A stretch of DNA of 64,000 nucleotides from Acidimicrobiales bacterium. Lineage in GTDB: Bacteria > Actinomycetota > Acidimicrobiia > Acidimicrobiales > DATDAH01. Location of the stretch: the NCBI GenBank assembly GCA_016794585.1, contig JAEUJM010000044.1, positions 124,001 through 188,000 on the forward strand, in the 5' to 3' direction. A model generated the notes under the pieces. It was not told where the DNA came from, ran no database searches, and saw only the letters and a list, made by a program, of their open reading frames with translations. A program made the position numbers and the translations under genes. Below, in pieces: positions 41,171-50,032 of this stretch (positions within the stretch are counted from its first letter, which is position 1; every line of letters starts with the position of its first letter).

Positions 41171-42528
41171 GCACCGACCGGGATCGGCACTGGGCCGTGG
41201 TCGGTGGCGGCATTCTCGGCATGACCGTCGCCCACCGCCTCCGCGGCGCCGGGTACGCGGTCACGCTCTACGACGGAGCGAAGGACCTCGGTGGGCTGGC
41301 GTCCGCGTGGCAGATCGAGCTTCCCGACGGCGACCGCGTCACGTGGGACCGGCACTACCACGTGACCCTGCTCTCCGACGCCCGTACCCGGGGCCTGCTC
41401 GACGAGCTCGGGCTGGGCGATGAGGTCCGGTGGGTCGAGACCCGCACCGGTTGCTACGCCGACGACCAGCTCTACTCGGTCTCGAACACCGTCGAGTTCC
41501 TCCGCTTCCCGCCGCTCGGGATCATGGACAAGCTGCGCCTCGGCGGGACCATCTTCTACGGCTCGAGGATCCACGACGGCCGCCGCATGGAACGCATCGA
41601 CGTCTCCACCTGGCTGCGGCGCTGGTCGGGCAACCGCACCTACGAGCGCTTCTGGCTGCCGCTGCTGCGGGCCAAGCTCGGCGAGGCGTACCGCGAGGCG
41701 TCGGCCGGCTTCATCTGGTCCACCATCCAGCGTCTCTACGCGGCCCGGCGGAGTGGTCTGAAGAAGGAGCTCTTCGGCTACGTGCGCGGCGGGTACGCCC
41801 GCACCCTCGCGACCTTCACCGCCCGCCTCGAAGCGGAGGGGGTCACCCTGCGCACGGGCTGCCCCGTGTCGTCGGTGCGGCGCACGGACGACGGCTTCTC
41901 GGTGTCCACCCCCGATGGTGACGACCACGTCGACCGGGTGGTGGTGACCACCGCAGCCCCGCTCGCCGCCGCCCTCTGCGCCGACCTCGATGCCGACGAG
42001 CGCGATCGCCTGGAAGGCGTGCGCTACCAGGGCATCGTCTGCGCGTCGCTCGTCCTGCGTCGGCCGCTGGCGCCGTACTACCTGACGAACATCACCGACC
42101 CGGACACCCCGTTCACGGCGGTCGTGGAGATGACCTCGCTGATCGACCCCACAGAGGTGGGAGGGCACACGCTGGTGTACCTGCCGAAGTACGTCGCCCC
42201 TGACGACCCGCTGTTCGAGGCCACCGACGACGAGGTGCGGGCGGCGTTCCTCCCCTACCTCCAGCGCATGCACCCTGACCTGCGCGACGAGGACGTGCTG
42301 GCCGTGCGCGTGTCGCGGGCCCGCCAGGTGTTCGCGGTGCCGACCATCGACTACTCCCTCCGGGTGCCCCCGGTGGTGACCTCGGTGCCCGGCCTCTACC
42401 TGGCCGGATCCGCGCAGCTCGTCAACGCCACGCTGAACGTCGACGACACGATCGGCCTGGCCGACGAGGCGTTGGCGGCGATCGCGGTCGCCGAGTGCGG
42501 GGCTCCCGAGCCGGCGGTCGTGGCGTGA
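41167..42528 (+). CDS. FAD/NAD(P)-dependent oxidoreductase (amine-oxidase-like)
   Basis: 453 residues from ATG 41167. FAD-binding dinucleotide fold at the N-terminus (WAVVGGGILGMTVAHRLRGAGYAVTLYDGAKDLGGLASAW) and the closing FAD motif near the C-terminus (PGLYLAGSAQLVNATLNVDDTIGLADEAL). The middle resembles the substrate domain of protoporphyrinogen oxidase/phytoene desaturase-like and UDP-galactopyranose-mutase-like flavoproteins, including YVRGGYARTLATFTARLEAEGVTLRTG. Such flavoproteins are common in O-antigen and exopolysaccharide loci, but the reaction is unknown. It is coupled to the acetyltransferase and deacetylase genes by short overlaps, so it belongs to this pathway. Confidence 0.85.
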   Translation: MSTDRDRHWAVVGGGILGMTVAHRLRGAGYAVTLYDGAKDLGGLASAWQIELPDGDRVTWDRHYHVTLLSDARTRGLLDELGLGDEVRWVETRTGCYADDQLYSVSNTVEFLRFPPLGIMDKLRLGGTIFYGSRIHDGRRMERIDVSTWLRRWSGNRTYERFWLPLLRAKLGEAYREASAGFIWSTIQRLYAARRSGLKKELFGYVRGGYARTLATFTARLEAEGVTLRTGCPVSSVRRTDDGFSVSTPDGDDHVDRVVVTTAAPLAAALCADLDADERDRLEGVRYQGIVCASLVLRRPLAPYYLTNITDPDTPFTAVVEMTSLIDPTEVGGHTLVYLPKYVAPDDPLFEATDDEVRAAFLPYLQRMHPDLRDEDVLAVRVSRARQVFAVPTIDYSLRVPPVVTSVPGLYLAGSAQLVNATLNVDDTIGLADEALAAIAVAECGAPEPAVVA

Positions 42529-43526
42529 GCAGGCCCGCAGGGGACCGGCCCCTCGCCAGCCTCTCGCTCGACGCCGACAACCTCTGGTCGTACCAGAAGA
42601 CCCACGGTGACGCCGGCTGGGACCGCTACGCGTCCTACCTCGACGTGCTCGTCCCGCGCGTCCTCGAGTTCCTGGCCGAGCGCGACCTCACCATCACGTT
42701 CTTCATCGTGGGCAAGGACGCGTCGTTGCCGGAGAACCGCGAGCCGCTCGCCGCGTTGGCGGCCGCCGGCCACGAGATCGGCAACCACAGCTTCCGCCAC
42801 GAGCCCTGGCTGCACCTGTACGAGCGGGACGAGCTGGTCGACGAGCTGCGCAAGGCCGAGGAGGCCATCGAGGACGCCACCGGCGTGCGCACCATCGGGT
42901 TCCGGGGGCCGGGCTACAGCCTGTCGACCACCACGCTCGAGATCCTCGTCGAGCGGGGCTACCGCTACGACGCGTCGACCCTCCCCATGGTGATCGGCCC
43001 GCTGGCGCGGGCGTACTACTTCCGGACCTCGAAACTGACCGACGAGCAGAAGGCCGAGCGGTCCGAGCTGTTCGGGAGTTGGCGCGACGGCCTCCGCTCG
43101 ATCCGCCCCTACCGCTGGCAGGTGGGCGCCGAGGCCCTCACCGAGCTGCCGGTGACGACCCTGCCGCTCGGTCGGGTCCCCATCCACGTGAGCTACCTGC
43201 TCTACCTCGCCGGTGTGCGGCCGGCCCTCGCCCGGGCCTACTTCTCGAATGCCCTGCGGTTGTGCCGAATGCGGAAGGTGGAGCCGTCAATCCTCCTGCA
43301 CCCGCTGGACTTCCTCGGGGCCGACGACGTCGACGAGCTGGCCTTCTTCCCCGCGATGGGCATGGCCGGCAAGGCGAAGACCGAGTTGGTCGGCCAGTTC
43401 GTGGACCAGCTGCGGGCGCAGCACCGGGTGGTCACCATGCGATCGCACGTCGAGGACATCGAGCGGCGGGGCGGCCTGGAGCTGGTCGTGCCGCACTTCA
43501 CCACCGAGCCGGCCGGCGTCGGGTGA
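42525..43526 (+). CDS. polysaccharide deacetylase family protein (NodB-like)
   Basis: 333 residues from GTG 42525, overlapping the previous stop (GTGA). NodB homology domain: LASLSLDADNLWSYQ (motif 1, catalytic Asp and metal Asp), EIGNHSFRHEPW (motif 2 H-x3-H metal ligands), and GFRGPGYSLSTTTLEIL (motif 3, R and GPGY). No signal peptide or membrane helix is seen, so it probably acts in the cytoplasm on a lipid-linked or nucleotide-linked amino sugar rather than on the exported polymer. The C-terminal 120 residues (FSNALRLCRMRKVEPSILLHPLDFLG) include motif 5 (LHPLDF). Co-operonic with the amino-sugar genes. Confidence 0.88.
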   Translation: MSRPAGDRPLASLSLDADNLWSYQKTHGDAGWDRYASYLDVLVPRVLEFLAERDLTITFFIVGKDASLPENREPLAALAAAGHEIGNHSFRHEPWLHLYERDELVDELRKAEEAIEDATGVRTIGFRGPGYSLSTTTLEILVERGYRYDASTLPMVIGPLARAYYFRTSKLTDEQKAERSELFGSWRDGLRSIRPYRWQVGAEALTELPVTTLPLGRVPIHVSYLLYLAGVRPALARAYFSNALRLCRMRKVEPSILLHPLDFLGADDVDELAFFPAMGMAGKAKTELVGQFVDQLRAQHRVVTMRSHVEDIERRGGLELVVPHFTTEPAGVG

Positions 43527-43539
43527 GGGGGAACGGCCG

Positions 43540-44631
43540 ATGACTACCCTCGACGACGCCGTGGACTTCGACCTCGATGCGCCTCCATCGGCGGGCGAGC
43601 GCCCGTTCGTGTCCGTGGTGGTGCCTGCGTACAACGAGGCCCTGATCCTCATGCAATCGCTCACGGAGCTGTACGCCTACCTCAGCGCTCTCAGCGACAC
43701 CTACGAGTGGGAGCTCGTGATCGTCAACGACGGCTCCCAGGACGAGACCGGCGACATCGCCGACGCCTTCGCCCGGGCTCGCCCCGAGGTGCGGGTGCTC
43801 CACCACGCGGTGAACTTCCGCCTCGGCCAGGCGCTCCGGTACGCCTTCAACACCTGCCAGGGCGACTACGTCGTGACCATCGACTGCGATCTGAGCTACG
43901 CGCCCGAGCACATCGGGCTGCTGCTCGAGCGCCTGCGCGAGGACCACGCCAAGATCGCGGTCGCCTCGCCCTACATGAAGGGCGGCGAGACCACCGGCAT
44001 CCCGTTCGGGCGCCGGGTGCTGAGCCGGGGGGCCAACCGCTTCCTGTCAGCGGCGTCGGGCGGGCAGCTCTCGACCCTGACCGGCATGGTGCGCGCCTAC
44101 GACCGCCCTTTCCTGTCCAGCCTGAGCCTCCGCTCGATGGGCACGGACATCAACACCGAGATCCTCTACAAGGCCCAGCTCCTGAACGCCCGGGTCGTGG
44201 AGGTGCCGGCCCACCTCGACTGGTCGTCGAGCCAGCAGTCGGCCCCCGGGCGCGAGTCGAAGATGCAGATCGGCAAGAGCACCTCGGCCTACGCCTTCTC
44301 GGGGTTCATGTTCCGGCCGGTGGCGTTCTTCATCATCCCTGGCCTCGTCATCCTGGCCTTCGCCATGTACAACCTCGGTTGGCTGACCTACAACCTCCTG
44401 CACGAGTACTCGCACCTGTCCGGCGAGTTCGAGCCCCGCATGTCGGAGGCCTTCGCCATCTCCTTCGACGAGCGACCCCACGCGTTCTTCGTGAGCGGCT
44501 TCAGCCTCGTCATCGCCGTGCAGCTCCTGAGCCTCGGGATCATGGCATCTCAGCAGAAGCGCTACTTCGAAGAGCTGTTCCACGTGAGCACCGCCACCTA
44601 CAAGGAGCAGAAGCAGGCCCGAGGCAGGTGA
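43540..44631 (+). CDS. family 2 glycosyltransferase with C-terminal membrane segments (DPM1/GtrB-like)
   Basis: 363 residues. GT-A domain: FVSVVVPAYNEALILMQSL, ELVIVNDGSQDETGDIA, and the metal-binding VVTIDCDLSYAPEHI (D-C-D), followed by MGTDINTEILYKAQLLNARVVEVPAHLDW, where the late acidic and basic residues of polyprenyl-phosphate sugar synthases lie. Two transmembrane segments follow (PVAFFIIPGLVILAFAMYNLGWL and FFVSGFSLVIAVQLLSLGIMA). This layout fits enzymes that make undecaprenyl-phosphate sugars or act on membrane-bound acceptors. ATG 43540, 13 bases after the deacetylase stop; its TGA overlaps the next GTG. Confidence 0.88.
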   Translation: MTTLDDAVDFDLDAPPSAGERPFVSVVVPAYNEALILMQSLTELYAYLSALSDTYEWELVIVNDGSQDETGDIADAFARARPEVRVLHHAVNFRLGQALRYAFNTCQGDYVVTIDCDLSYAPEHIGLLLERLREDHAKIAVASPYMKGGETTGIPFGRRVLSRGANRFLSAASGGQLSTLTGMVRAYDRPFLSSLSLRSMGTDINTEILYKAQLLNARVVEVPAHLDWSSSQQSAPGRESKMQIGKSTSAYAFSGFMFRPVAFFIIPGLVILAFAMYNLGWLTYNLLHEYSHLSGEFEPRMSEAFAISFDERPHAFFVSGFSLVIAVQLLSLGIMASQQKRYFEELFHVSTATYKEQKQARGR

Positions 44632-45794
44632 ACGTGGCGGCTCGTCGCATCCTCGTGTGCTCGTACGAGCCTCCCGTGCCGGCGCACGGCGGCTACCGAC
44701 TCCGGGTGCTCCATCTGGCCCGTCTCCTGGCCCTCGGCGGGGACGTGACCGTCGCTGCGCTCGACGACGGGTCCGACCCTGGTCATGGCCTCGCCGATGA
44801 GCCGTTCACGCTCCGCCGGGTCCGGCACGACTTCTCGCGCCGGCGGGCCCTCCTGCACTCGCTGCGCCGCCCGTACCTCGCTGCGCTCCTCGACTCGCCC
44901 GGGCTCGAGCAGGTCGCCGCAGAGGGCTCGTGGGACCTGGTGGTGGCGTCCTCGCCGTTCTTCGTCGCTGGCCTGAAGTCGTCCGGGGTGCCGGTGGTGC
45001 TCGACGCCCACAACGTCGAGACCGACATCATGGCGACGTTGGCCCGGACCGACGAGCGTCGCCTGCACCGCCTCCGTTGGCGGTGGGAGGCGGCCAAGAT
45101 GGCCCCGGTCGAGCGGGCTGCGGTCACCACGGCTCGGGCCACCTTGGCCACCAGCGCCGAGGACGCCGCCACCTTCGCTGACTGGGGTGCGCCCCGGGTC
45201 GAGGTCGTGCCCAACGGCGTGGACACGACCGAGGTGGCCTACGCGCGCCCGAGGCCGGGGCACGGCCTGCTCTACGTGGGCCAGTACGGCTACCGACCCA
45301 ATGAGGCCGCCGTGGTGGAGCTCGTCACCGAGATCATGCCCCTGGTGCAGGCCGAAGTCGCCGACGTGACGGTCGAGCTGGTGGGGCGCAACCCGACCGA
45401 AGGCGTCGCGGCGCTGGCCACGGGCAGTGTCGCCGTCCTCGGGGCGGTGGACGACGTACTTCCCAGCCTGCACCACGCCCGGGCCCTGGTCGTGCCCCTA
45501 CGCGCCGGCAGTGGCACCCGCCTGAAGATCCTCGAGGCGATGGCCGCCGGCACCCCGGTGGTCTCGACACCGCTCGGCGCCGCCGGCATCGACGCGATCG
45601 ACGGTGAGCACCTGCTGCTCGGTGAGGCCCCCGCGGAGCTGGCGGCGCACACGGTGCGGGTGCTCACCGACGACGCGCTGGCCCGCCGGCTGTCCGAGGC
45701 CGCCCGTGCGTTGGTCGAGGAGCACTACGACTGGTCCGTGTTCGCCCCGACGGTCGAGGCGATCGTGGCCGACCTGGCGCGCACCGGGCCCTGA
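44628..45794 (+). CDS. family 4-type glycosyltransferase
   Basis: 388 residues from GTG 44628. GT-B fold: N-terminal acceptor domain with ILVCSYEPPVPAHGGYRLRVLHLARLLALGG and PVVLDAHNVETDIMATLA, and C-terminal nucleotide-sugar domain with VVPNGVDTTEVAYARP, HGLLYVGQYGYRPNEAAVVELVTEI, and VVPLRAGSGTRLKILEAMAAGTPVVSTPLGAAGI (the E-x7-E-like nucleotide-sugar binding segment). HNVETD resembles the UDP-sugar or GDP-mannose transferases of exopolysaccharide loci (TuaC/Sps-type). Sugar specificity is not readable. Last gene of the plus-strand run that starts at 38263; convergent with a GT-C gene. Confidence 0.9.
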   Translation: MNVAARRILVCSYEPPVPAHGGYRLRVLHLARLLALGGDVTVAALDDGSDPGHGLADEPFTLRRVRHDFSRRRALLHSLRRPYLAALLDSPGLEQVAAEGSWDLVVASSPFFVAGLKSSGVPVVLDAHNVETDIMATLARTDERRLHRLRWRWEAAKMAPVERAAVTTARATLATSAEDAATFADWGAPRVEVVPNGVDTTEVAYARPRPGHGLLYVGQYGYRPNEAAVVELVTEIMPLVQAEVADVTVELVGRNPTEGVAALATGSVAVLGAVDDVLPSLHHARALVVPLRAGSGTRLKILEAMAAGTPVVSTPLGAAGIDAIDGEHLLLGEAPAELAAHTVRVLTDDALARRLSEAARALVEEHYDWSVFAPTVEAIVADLARTGP

Positions 45795-45811
45795 GCCCGG
45801 AAGAGGTCGAC

Positions 45812-47344
45812 TCAACCGGCTTCGTAAAGGGTGACGTCGAGCCCGGGGAAGGACTGCTCGTCGACGGCTGCGTAGCCGTTGGCCGCCAGGGCGTCGGTCA
45901 TCACGGCAGCATCGCCGGCCTGGGGGGCGTCCTCCGTGCCGGCCCGTTCGAGGACCCAGATGCGGTCGTGGCCCTCGATGAGCGTGTCGGCACGCTCGGT
46001 TGTCAGGTCGGGAGGCTCGTCGATGAGGAGCCACTCACCCCAGTCTGGATCGGGGTCGAGGGGGATGAGCTCGTCTCGCTGCTCGGGTGAGCGGTCCGCG
46101 TAGACGGTGAACGTGACCCGGGTGAACCACGGCTGGAACACGATCGCGTCGCCGGGCTCGGCGTGGTCGAGCACGTAGGCCGTGGCTGCTCGGAAGTCGT
46201 CGTGCGCGGCGCGGGGGTAGAAGAACGCTGTCGCGACGATGGAGATCGCGATGATGAGCCCGAGCAGCGCGACCCCCAGCCGCCTCCACGGAATGGCCCA
46301 CACGCCGGCGGCGACGAGCAGTGTCAGCGACGGCGCGATCAGGAGGAAGTAGCGGGCACCGAACAGCGGCTTGACCACCGAGAGGACGGCCATGGTGAGG
46401 ATGGGCACCGCCACCCATGCCACCAGCAGCACCACGGCCCAGGTCTGCTCGCTGCCGACGCCCCGCTCGGCTCGGGCGCGTCGGACACCGGCCCAGAGGG
46501 CGAAGCCGATGGCGACGCCGGCGAGGGCGAGGAGCACCGGCCCGCCGTTGCCGACGAGTCGGGCGAACGCCCCGACGAAGCGCACCGGGGACAGCACGGG
46601 CGCGTTGTCGACCTGACCCTGATCGCCGCCGGTCGAGAGGAACCACACGATGGGCAGGGTGGCCACGCCGACGACGGCGAACCCACCGAGGAGGCCCCGG
46701 CGAGGTGTCGGCAACGTACCCCGGACGAGCACGGCCAGTGCCTGGGCACCCACGACGAGGAGTCCGAAGAAGTGGGCGTGGGGGAGGAGTGCGGTCGCCG
46801 CCACCCAGGCCCACCAGCGCCCCCGGCCCGGCTCCTGCACGTAGCGCACGAGGAGCAGCACGCTCGCGGACGCGAGGAGCAGGGTGAAGGCATAGGTCCT
46901 GGCCTCGTGGGCGTACTCGACCACGAACGCATTGACGGCGATCAGGAACGCGGCGGTCACCCCGACGCGCTCGTCGAACAGTCGCCGCCCGAGGAGGTAG
47001 AGGACCGGGACGACGGCGGTCGCGAAGAGGACCGACGGCAGGCGCATCCAGGTCTCGTCCTGACCGACCTGCACCCAGCCGTGCATCAGCACCGAGTAGA
47101 GGGCCGCGTTCATCTCGTGGTCGGTGATCACCCGCCAGAAGTCGGCGTTGCCGAGGCTCGTGTGGGTGAGCGTGAAGCCGTCGTCCACCCAGAAGCTGTC
47201 CGTGCCCAGCTCGAGCAGGCCGAGGCCGCACGCGAGTGCCGCCGCGAGCGCCACCCACCGCCAGGGTCGGTCGACGGTCGCCACCCCGAGGTCGGCCGGG
47301 TCGGCCGTGGTGGCCGAGTTGGGCGAATCGCGCCACGCAGCCAC
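45812..47344 (-). CDS. GT-C type membrane glycosyltransferase (family 39-like), copy 2
   Basis: 510 residues with about ten transmembrane helices. N-terminal periplasmic loop SFWVDDGFTLTHTSLGNADFWRVITDHEMNAALYSVLMHGWVQVG carries the acidic DD (here WVDDG) of ArnT/PMT-like GT-C enzymes that use polyprenyl-phosphate sugar donors. The MRLPSVLFATAVVPVLYLLGRRLFDERVGVTAAFLIAVNAFVVEYAHEARTYAF stretch is typical (conserved EAR-YA). A soluble C-terminal domain follows (about 400-510). GTG 47344 starts one base after the upstream paralogue stops, so the two are co-translated. It would transfer sugars on the outer side of the membrane; the acceptor is unknown. Confidence 0.87.
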   Translation of the reverse strand: MAAWRDSPNSATTADPADLGVATVDRPWRWVALAAALACGLGLLELGTDSFWVDDGFTLTHTSLGNADFWRVITDHEMNAALYSVLMHGWVQVGQDETWMRLPSVLFATAVVPVLYLLGRRLFDERVGVTAAFLIAVNAFVVEYAHEARTYAFTLLLASASVLLLVRYVQEPGRGRWWAWVAATALLPHAHFFGLLVVGAQALAVLVRGTLPTPRRGLLGGFAVVGVATLPIVWFLSTGGDQGQVDNAPVLSPVRFVGAFARLVGNGGPVLLALAGVAIGFALWAGVRRARAERGVGSEQTWAVVLLVAWVAVPILTMAVLSVVKPLFGARYFLLIAPSLTLLVAAGVWAIPWRRLGVALLGLIIAISIVATAFFYPRAAHDDFRAATAYVLDHAEPGDAIVFQPWFTRVTFTVYADRSPEQRDELIPLDPDPDWGEWLLIDEPPDLTTERADTLIEGHDRIWVLERAGTEDAPQAGDAAVMTDALAANGYAAVDEQSFPGLDVTLYEAG

Positions 47345-47345
47345 C

Positions 47346-48890
47346 TCAGCCCCGCTCGAACAGGTAGACGTCCACGCCGTCGAGGTCGCTTCGGCTCACC
47401 TCGCGATGGTCTCGTCCCAGCGCCTCGAGGTACGCCACCACGTCTCGCTCGTCGTCCTCGCCGCGGTCGTCGCGCACGACGAGCCACAGGCGATCGGCGC
47501 CCTCGACGACCGCGGTGATCTCTTCGGCGTCGGGATGATCCTGGTGGTCGGGCACGAACGTGCCCCAGCCGGCGTCGGGCCAGACCGGTTGGACCACGCC
47601 GTCGATGCGTCCGTCGCGGACGGCGTACGCGTCGAAGGGCAGCTGTTCGAACCAGGGAAGGAAGACCGCGGCGTCGCCCGGGCGGGCATCGGCGGCGACC
47701 ACCCGGGCGGCGGCGCGGATGTCGTCGGCGGACGGCCGCAGATACCAGCCCACCGCCCCGGCGACCACCAGCACGCCGACGACCACCGCCGTGACCCGGC
47801 GGACCCAGCCCTTGGGGACGGTGTGGATGCCGAGCGCGAGCAGGGTCGCCGCCGCGGGGACGAGGATGATGAAGTAGCGGGCGCCGAAGAGGGGCTGCAC
47901 CGGGGAGACGATGCCGATGGCGACGGGGGGCAGGAGCAGCCACACACCCAGCAGGAGCACTCCCCACTGAGCCTCGGTGGGCCGGAACGGTCGGAGGGGG
48001 AGCAGCTGCCGGCCGTAGACCCAGGCGACGTAACCGGCCAGCGCCGCGAAGACCACGAGGAGGGGGATGCCGGCGTTGCCGGCGACTCGGGCGTAGACCC
48101 CGAGGAAGCGCACCGGGCTCACCGTCGGGATGCCTTCGGCCTGTCCGCTCTCCTCGCCCGTCGCGATCAGCAGGAGCACGATGCCACCCAACACCGCGAT
48201 GGTCGCGAACCCCGCGACCAGACGACGGGTGGGCCGAGCGAGGTCGCCCCGCCGCAACAACGCGGCGGTCGCCTGCACGCCGAGTACGAGCCATCCGAAG
48301 AGATGGGCGTAGGGGAGGAGCACGGAGACCCCGACCCAGGCCCACCACTGGCCCCGGCGTCCGTCCTGCACGAAGGCGACGTACAGCAGGGTGCTGAGCG
48401 TGCCCATGAACATGACGAGCGCGTAGGACCGCGCCTCTTGGGCGAACTGGAGGGCGAAGCCGTTGACCGCGAGCAACAGTGCGGCGGTCGCCCCCACCCG
48501 CTCGTCGAAGAGCCGCTTGACGAGGAGGTAGAGCACCGGCACGGTTGCGGTCATCGCCAGGGCGCTGGGCAGCCGCAGCCACCACTCCGCCTCGGCGACC
48601 CGCAGCCAGGGAAAGAGGATCAGCGAGTGCAGGGCACCGTTGGCCTCGCGCTCGGTGAGCACCGTCCAGAAGTCGCCCCAGGGCATCCGGGCATGCCCGA
48701 CGCTGTAGCCCTCGTCGAGCCACAGGCTCTTGTGGCCGAGGTGGAAGAGGCTGAGCGCGCCGGCGAGGACCGTGGCGATCAGCGCGACCGTGCGGGGCGC
48801 GACTGGCCAGGAGGCGGCCGCCGGGGCCGAGTCGGTCGAATGCGGGCGTGGCGCGCCGGAGGGCGGCGCGTCAGCGAGGGAGCGGGCCAT
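47346..48890 (-). CDS. GT-C type membrane glycosyltransferase (family 39-like), copy 1
   Basis: 514 residues from ATG 48890 (the frame is open to 48959, but that part is unconserved). Paralogue of the gene directly downstream: SLWLDEGYSVGHARMPWGDFWTVLTEREANGALHSLILFPWLRVA aligns with the same loop there, with WLDEG in place of WVDDG; MRLPSAL/LRLPSAL, VKRLFDERVGATAALLLAVNGFALQFAQEARSYALVMFMGTLSTLLYV and PVQPLFGARYFIILVPAAATLLALG repeat in both. About ten membrane helices plus a soluble C-terminal tail. The pair presumably arose by tandem duplication and then diverged in the loop that carries the acidic residues. Divergent from the GT2 gene at 48998. Confidence 0.87.
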   Translation of the reverse strand: MARSLADAPPSGAPRPHSTDSAPAAASWPVAPRTVALIATVLAGALSLFHLGHKSLWLDEGYSVGHARMPWGDFWTVLTEREANGALHSLILFPWLRVAEAEWWLRLPSALAMTATVPVLYLLVKRLFDERVGATAALLLAVNGFALQFAQEARSYALVMFMGTLSTLLYVAFVQDGRRGQWWAWVGVSVLLPYAHLFGWLVLGVQATAALLRRGDLARPTRRLVAGFATIAVLGGIVLLLIATGEESGQAEGIPTVSPVRFLGVYARVAGNAGIPLLVVFAALAGYVAWVYGRQLLPLRPFRPTEAQWGVLLLGVWLLLPPVAIGIVSPVQPLFGARYFIILVPAAATLLALGIHTVPKGWVRRVTAVVVGVLVVAGAVGWYLRPSADDIRAAARVVAADARPGDAAVFLPWFEQLPFDAYAVRDGRIDGVVQPVWPDAGWGTFVPDHQDHPDAEEITAVVEGADRLWLVVRDDRGEDDERDVVAYLEALGRDHREVSRSDLDGVDVYLFERG

Positions 48891-48997
48891 GTGGGGGTCC
48901 CATCGGCTCGGCGAGGCCCCCGTTGAGCCTCGGGGCCCGACCCTGGCGTCCCTGCTCAATCGACCCTGCTCCCTTCCGATTGGTGGGGGTGGCCCTC

Positions 48998-50008
48998 GTG
49001 ACCCTCGTCATCCCCGTGCGCGGCTCGCTCGGCGTGGTGACCCCCCTGCTCGATGCCCTCGAGCCGCAGGCAGAGCACGCAGGCACCACGGTACGAGTCG
49101 TCGTGGTGGACGACGCCAACGACGTCCCGCTTGCCGCCGACCTCGAGGAGCGGGCGCACCGCCACCTCACCCTCGACGTCGTGCGGCGCGAGGCCAACGG
49201 CGGCCCGGGCGCCTCACGCAACACCGGCTTCGCCCTCGTGGACACCCCGTGGGTGGCCTTCCTCGATGCCGACGTCGTCCCTGCCCCCGACTGGCTCGAG
49301 CGGCTCACCGCGATCATCTCGGTGGACGACCCGCCCGACGTGGTCGAAGGTCGCATGGCCGTCGGCGGGGACGAGCCGGCCACGCCCTTCGCCCATGCCA
49401 CCGAGGCGGTGCCCCCCGAGCAGCGGGTGGCCGCCAACCTCATCTTCCGCAGCGAGGTGCTCCGCGCCGCGGGCGGCTTCGACGAGCGCTTCTACGACCC
49501 GGGCCGCCGCGTCCACTTCCGAGAGGATGCCGAGCTGGCCTTCCGCCTCGAGGCCGAGGGCCGACGCTTCGCGTACGAGCCCGACCTCTTGGTGGTGCAC
49601 CCACCGTTGCCGCCATCGTTCTGGACGCCGGTCAAGCTGGCCCGCCGCTACTACTTCGACCCTCTGCTCAGCCGCGAGCACCCCGAGGCCTTCCGCGCCC
49701 TCAACCGCAGCCGCATGGTGGGCCCGGTGTCGCTGCGACGGGCCCGCCACGATGCCGCCGTCCTCTTCGTGGCCGGCGCGGGGGCCACGGCCGTCGGGCT
49801 CGCCACGCGCAAGCCCGCGGTGGCCCGGGTCGGCCTCGTCGCCCTCGTGGTGGGCTGGCTGGCCAACATCGTCGCCCTCGCGTGGAAGAAGGAGGTACGG
49901 CCCCGTGACGTCCTTCCCGTCGCGGCGGTCGCGACTCTCGTCCCCTGGGCGTACCTCGCGAACTACTGGCGCGGTGTGGTGCACTTCCGCCATCGCCCGC
50001 GCCTCTGA
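48998..50008 (+). CDS. family 2 glycosyltransferase
   Basis: 336 residues. GTG 48998 is chosen because GGTGGGGG precedes it by 8 bases and the product then starts directly at strand 1 (MTLVIPVRGSLGVVTPLLDAL). GT-A motifs: VRVVVVDDANDVPLAADL, REANGGPGASRNTGFAL, WVAFLDADVVPAPDWLERL (D-A-D metal site), FHFREDAELAFRLEAEGRRF-like segment (RRVHFREDAELAFR, catalytic-base region). The C-terminal 100 residues contain two hydrophobic helices (DAAVLFVAGAGATAVGLAT and VARVGLVALVVGWLANIVALA) that would hold it at the membrane. GTG starts at 48983 and 48989 are alternatives. The flippase gene follows after 24 bases. Confidence 0.87.
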   Translation: MTLVIPVRGSLGVVTPLLDALEPQAEHAGTTVRVVVVDDANDVPLAADLEERAHRHLTLDVVRREANGGPGASRNTGFALVDTPWVAFLDADVVPAPDWLERLTAIISVDDPPDVVEGRMAVGGDEPATPFAHATEAVPPEQRVAANLIFRSEVLRAAGGFDERFYDPGRRVHFREDAELAFRLEAEGRRFAYEPDLLVVHPPLPPSFWTPVKLARRYYFDPLLSREHPEAFRALNRSRMVGPVSLRRARHDAAVLFVAGAGATAVGLATRKPAVARVGLVALVVGWLANIVALAWKKEVRPRDVLPVAAVATLVPWAYLANYWRGVVHFRHRPRL

Positions 50009-50032
50009 GATCTCCCCGACGGCCGTGACCAC

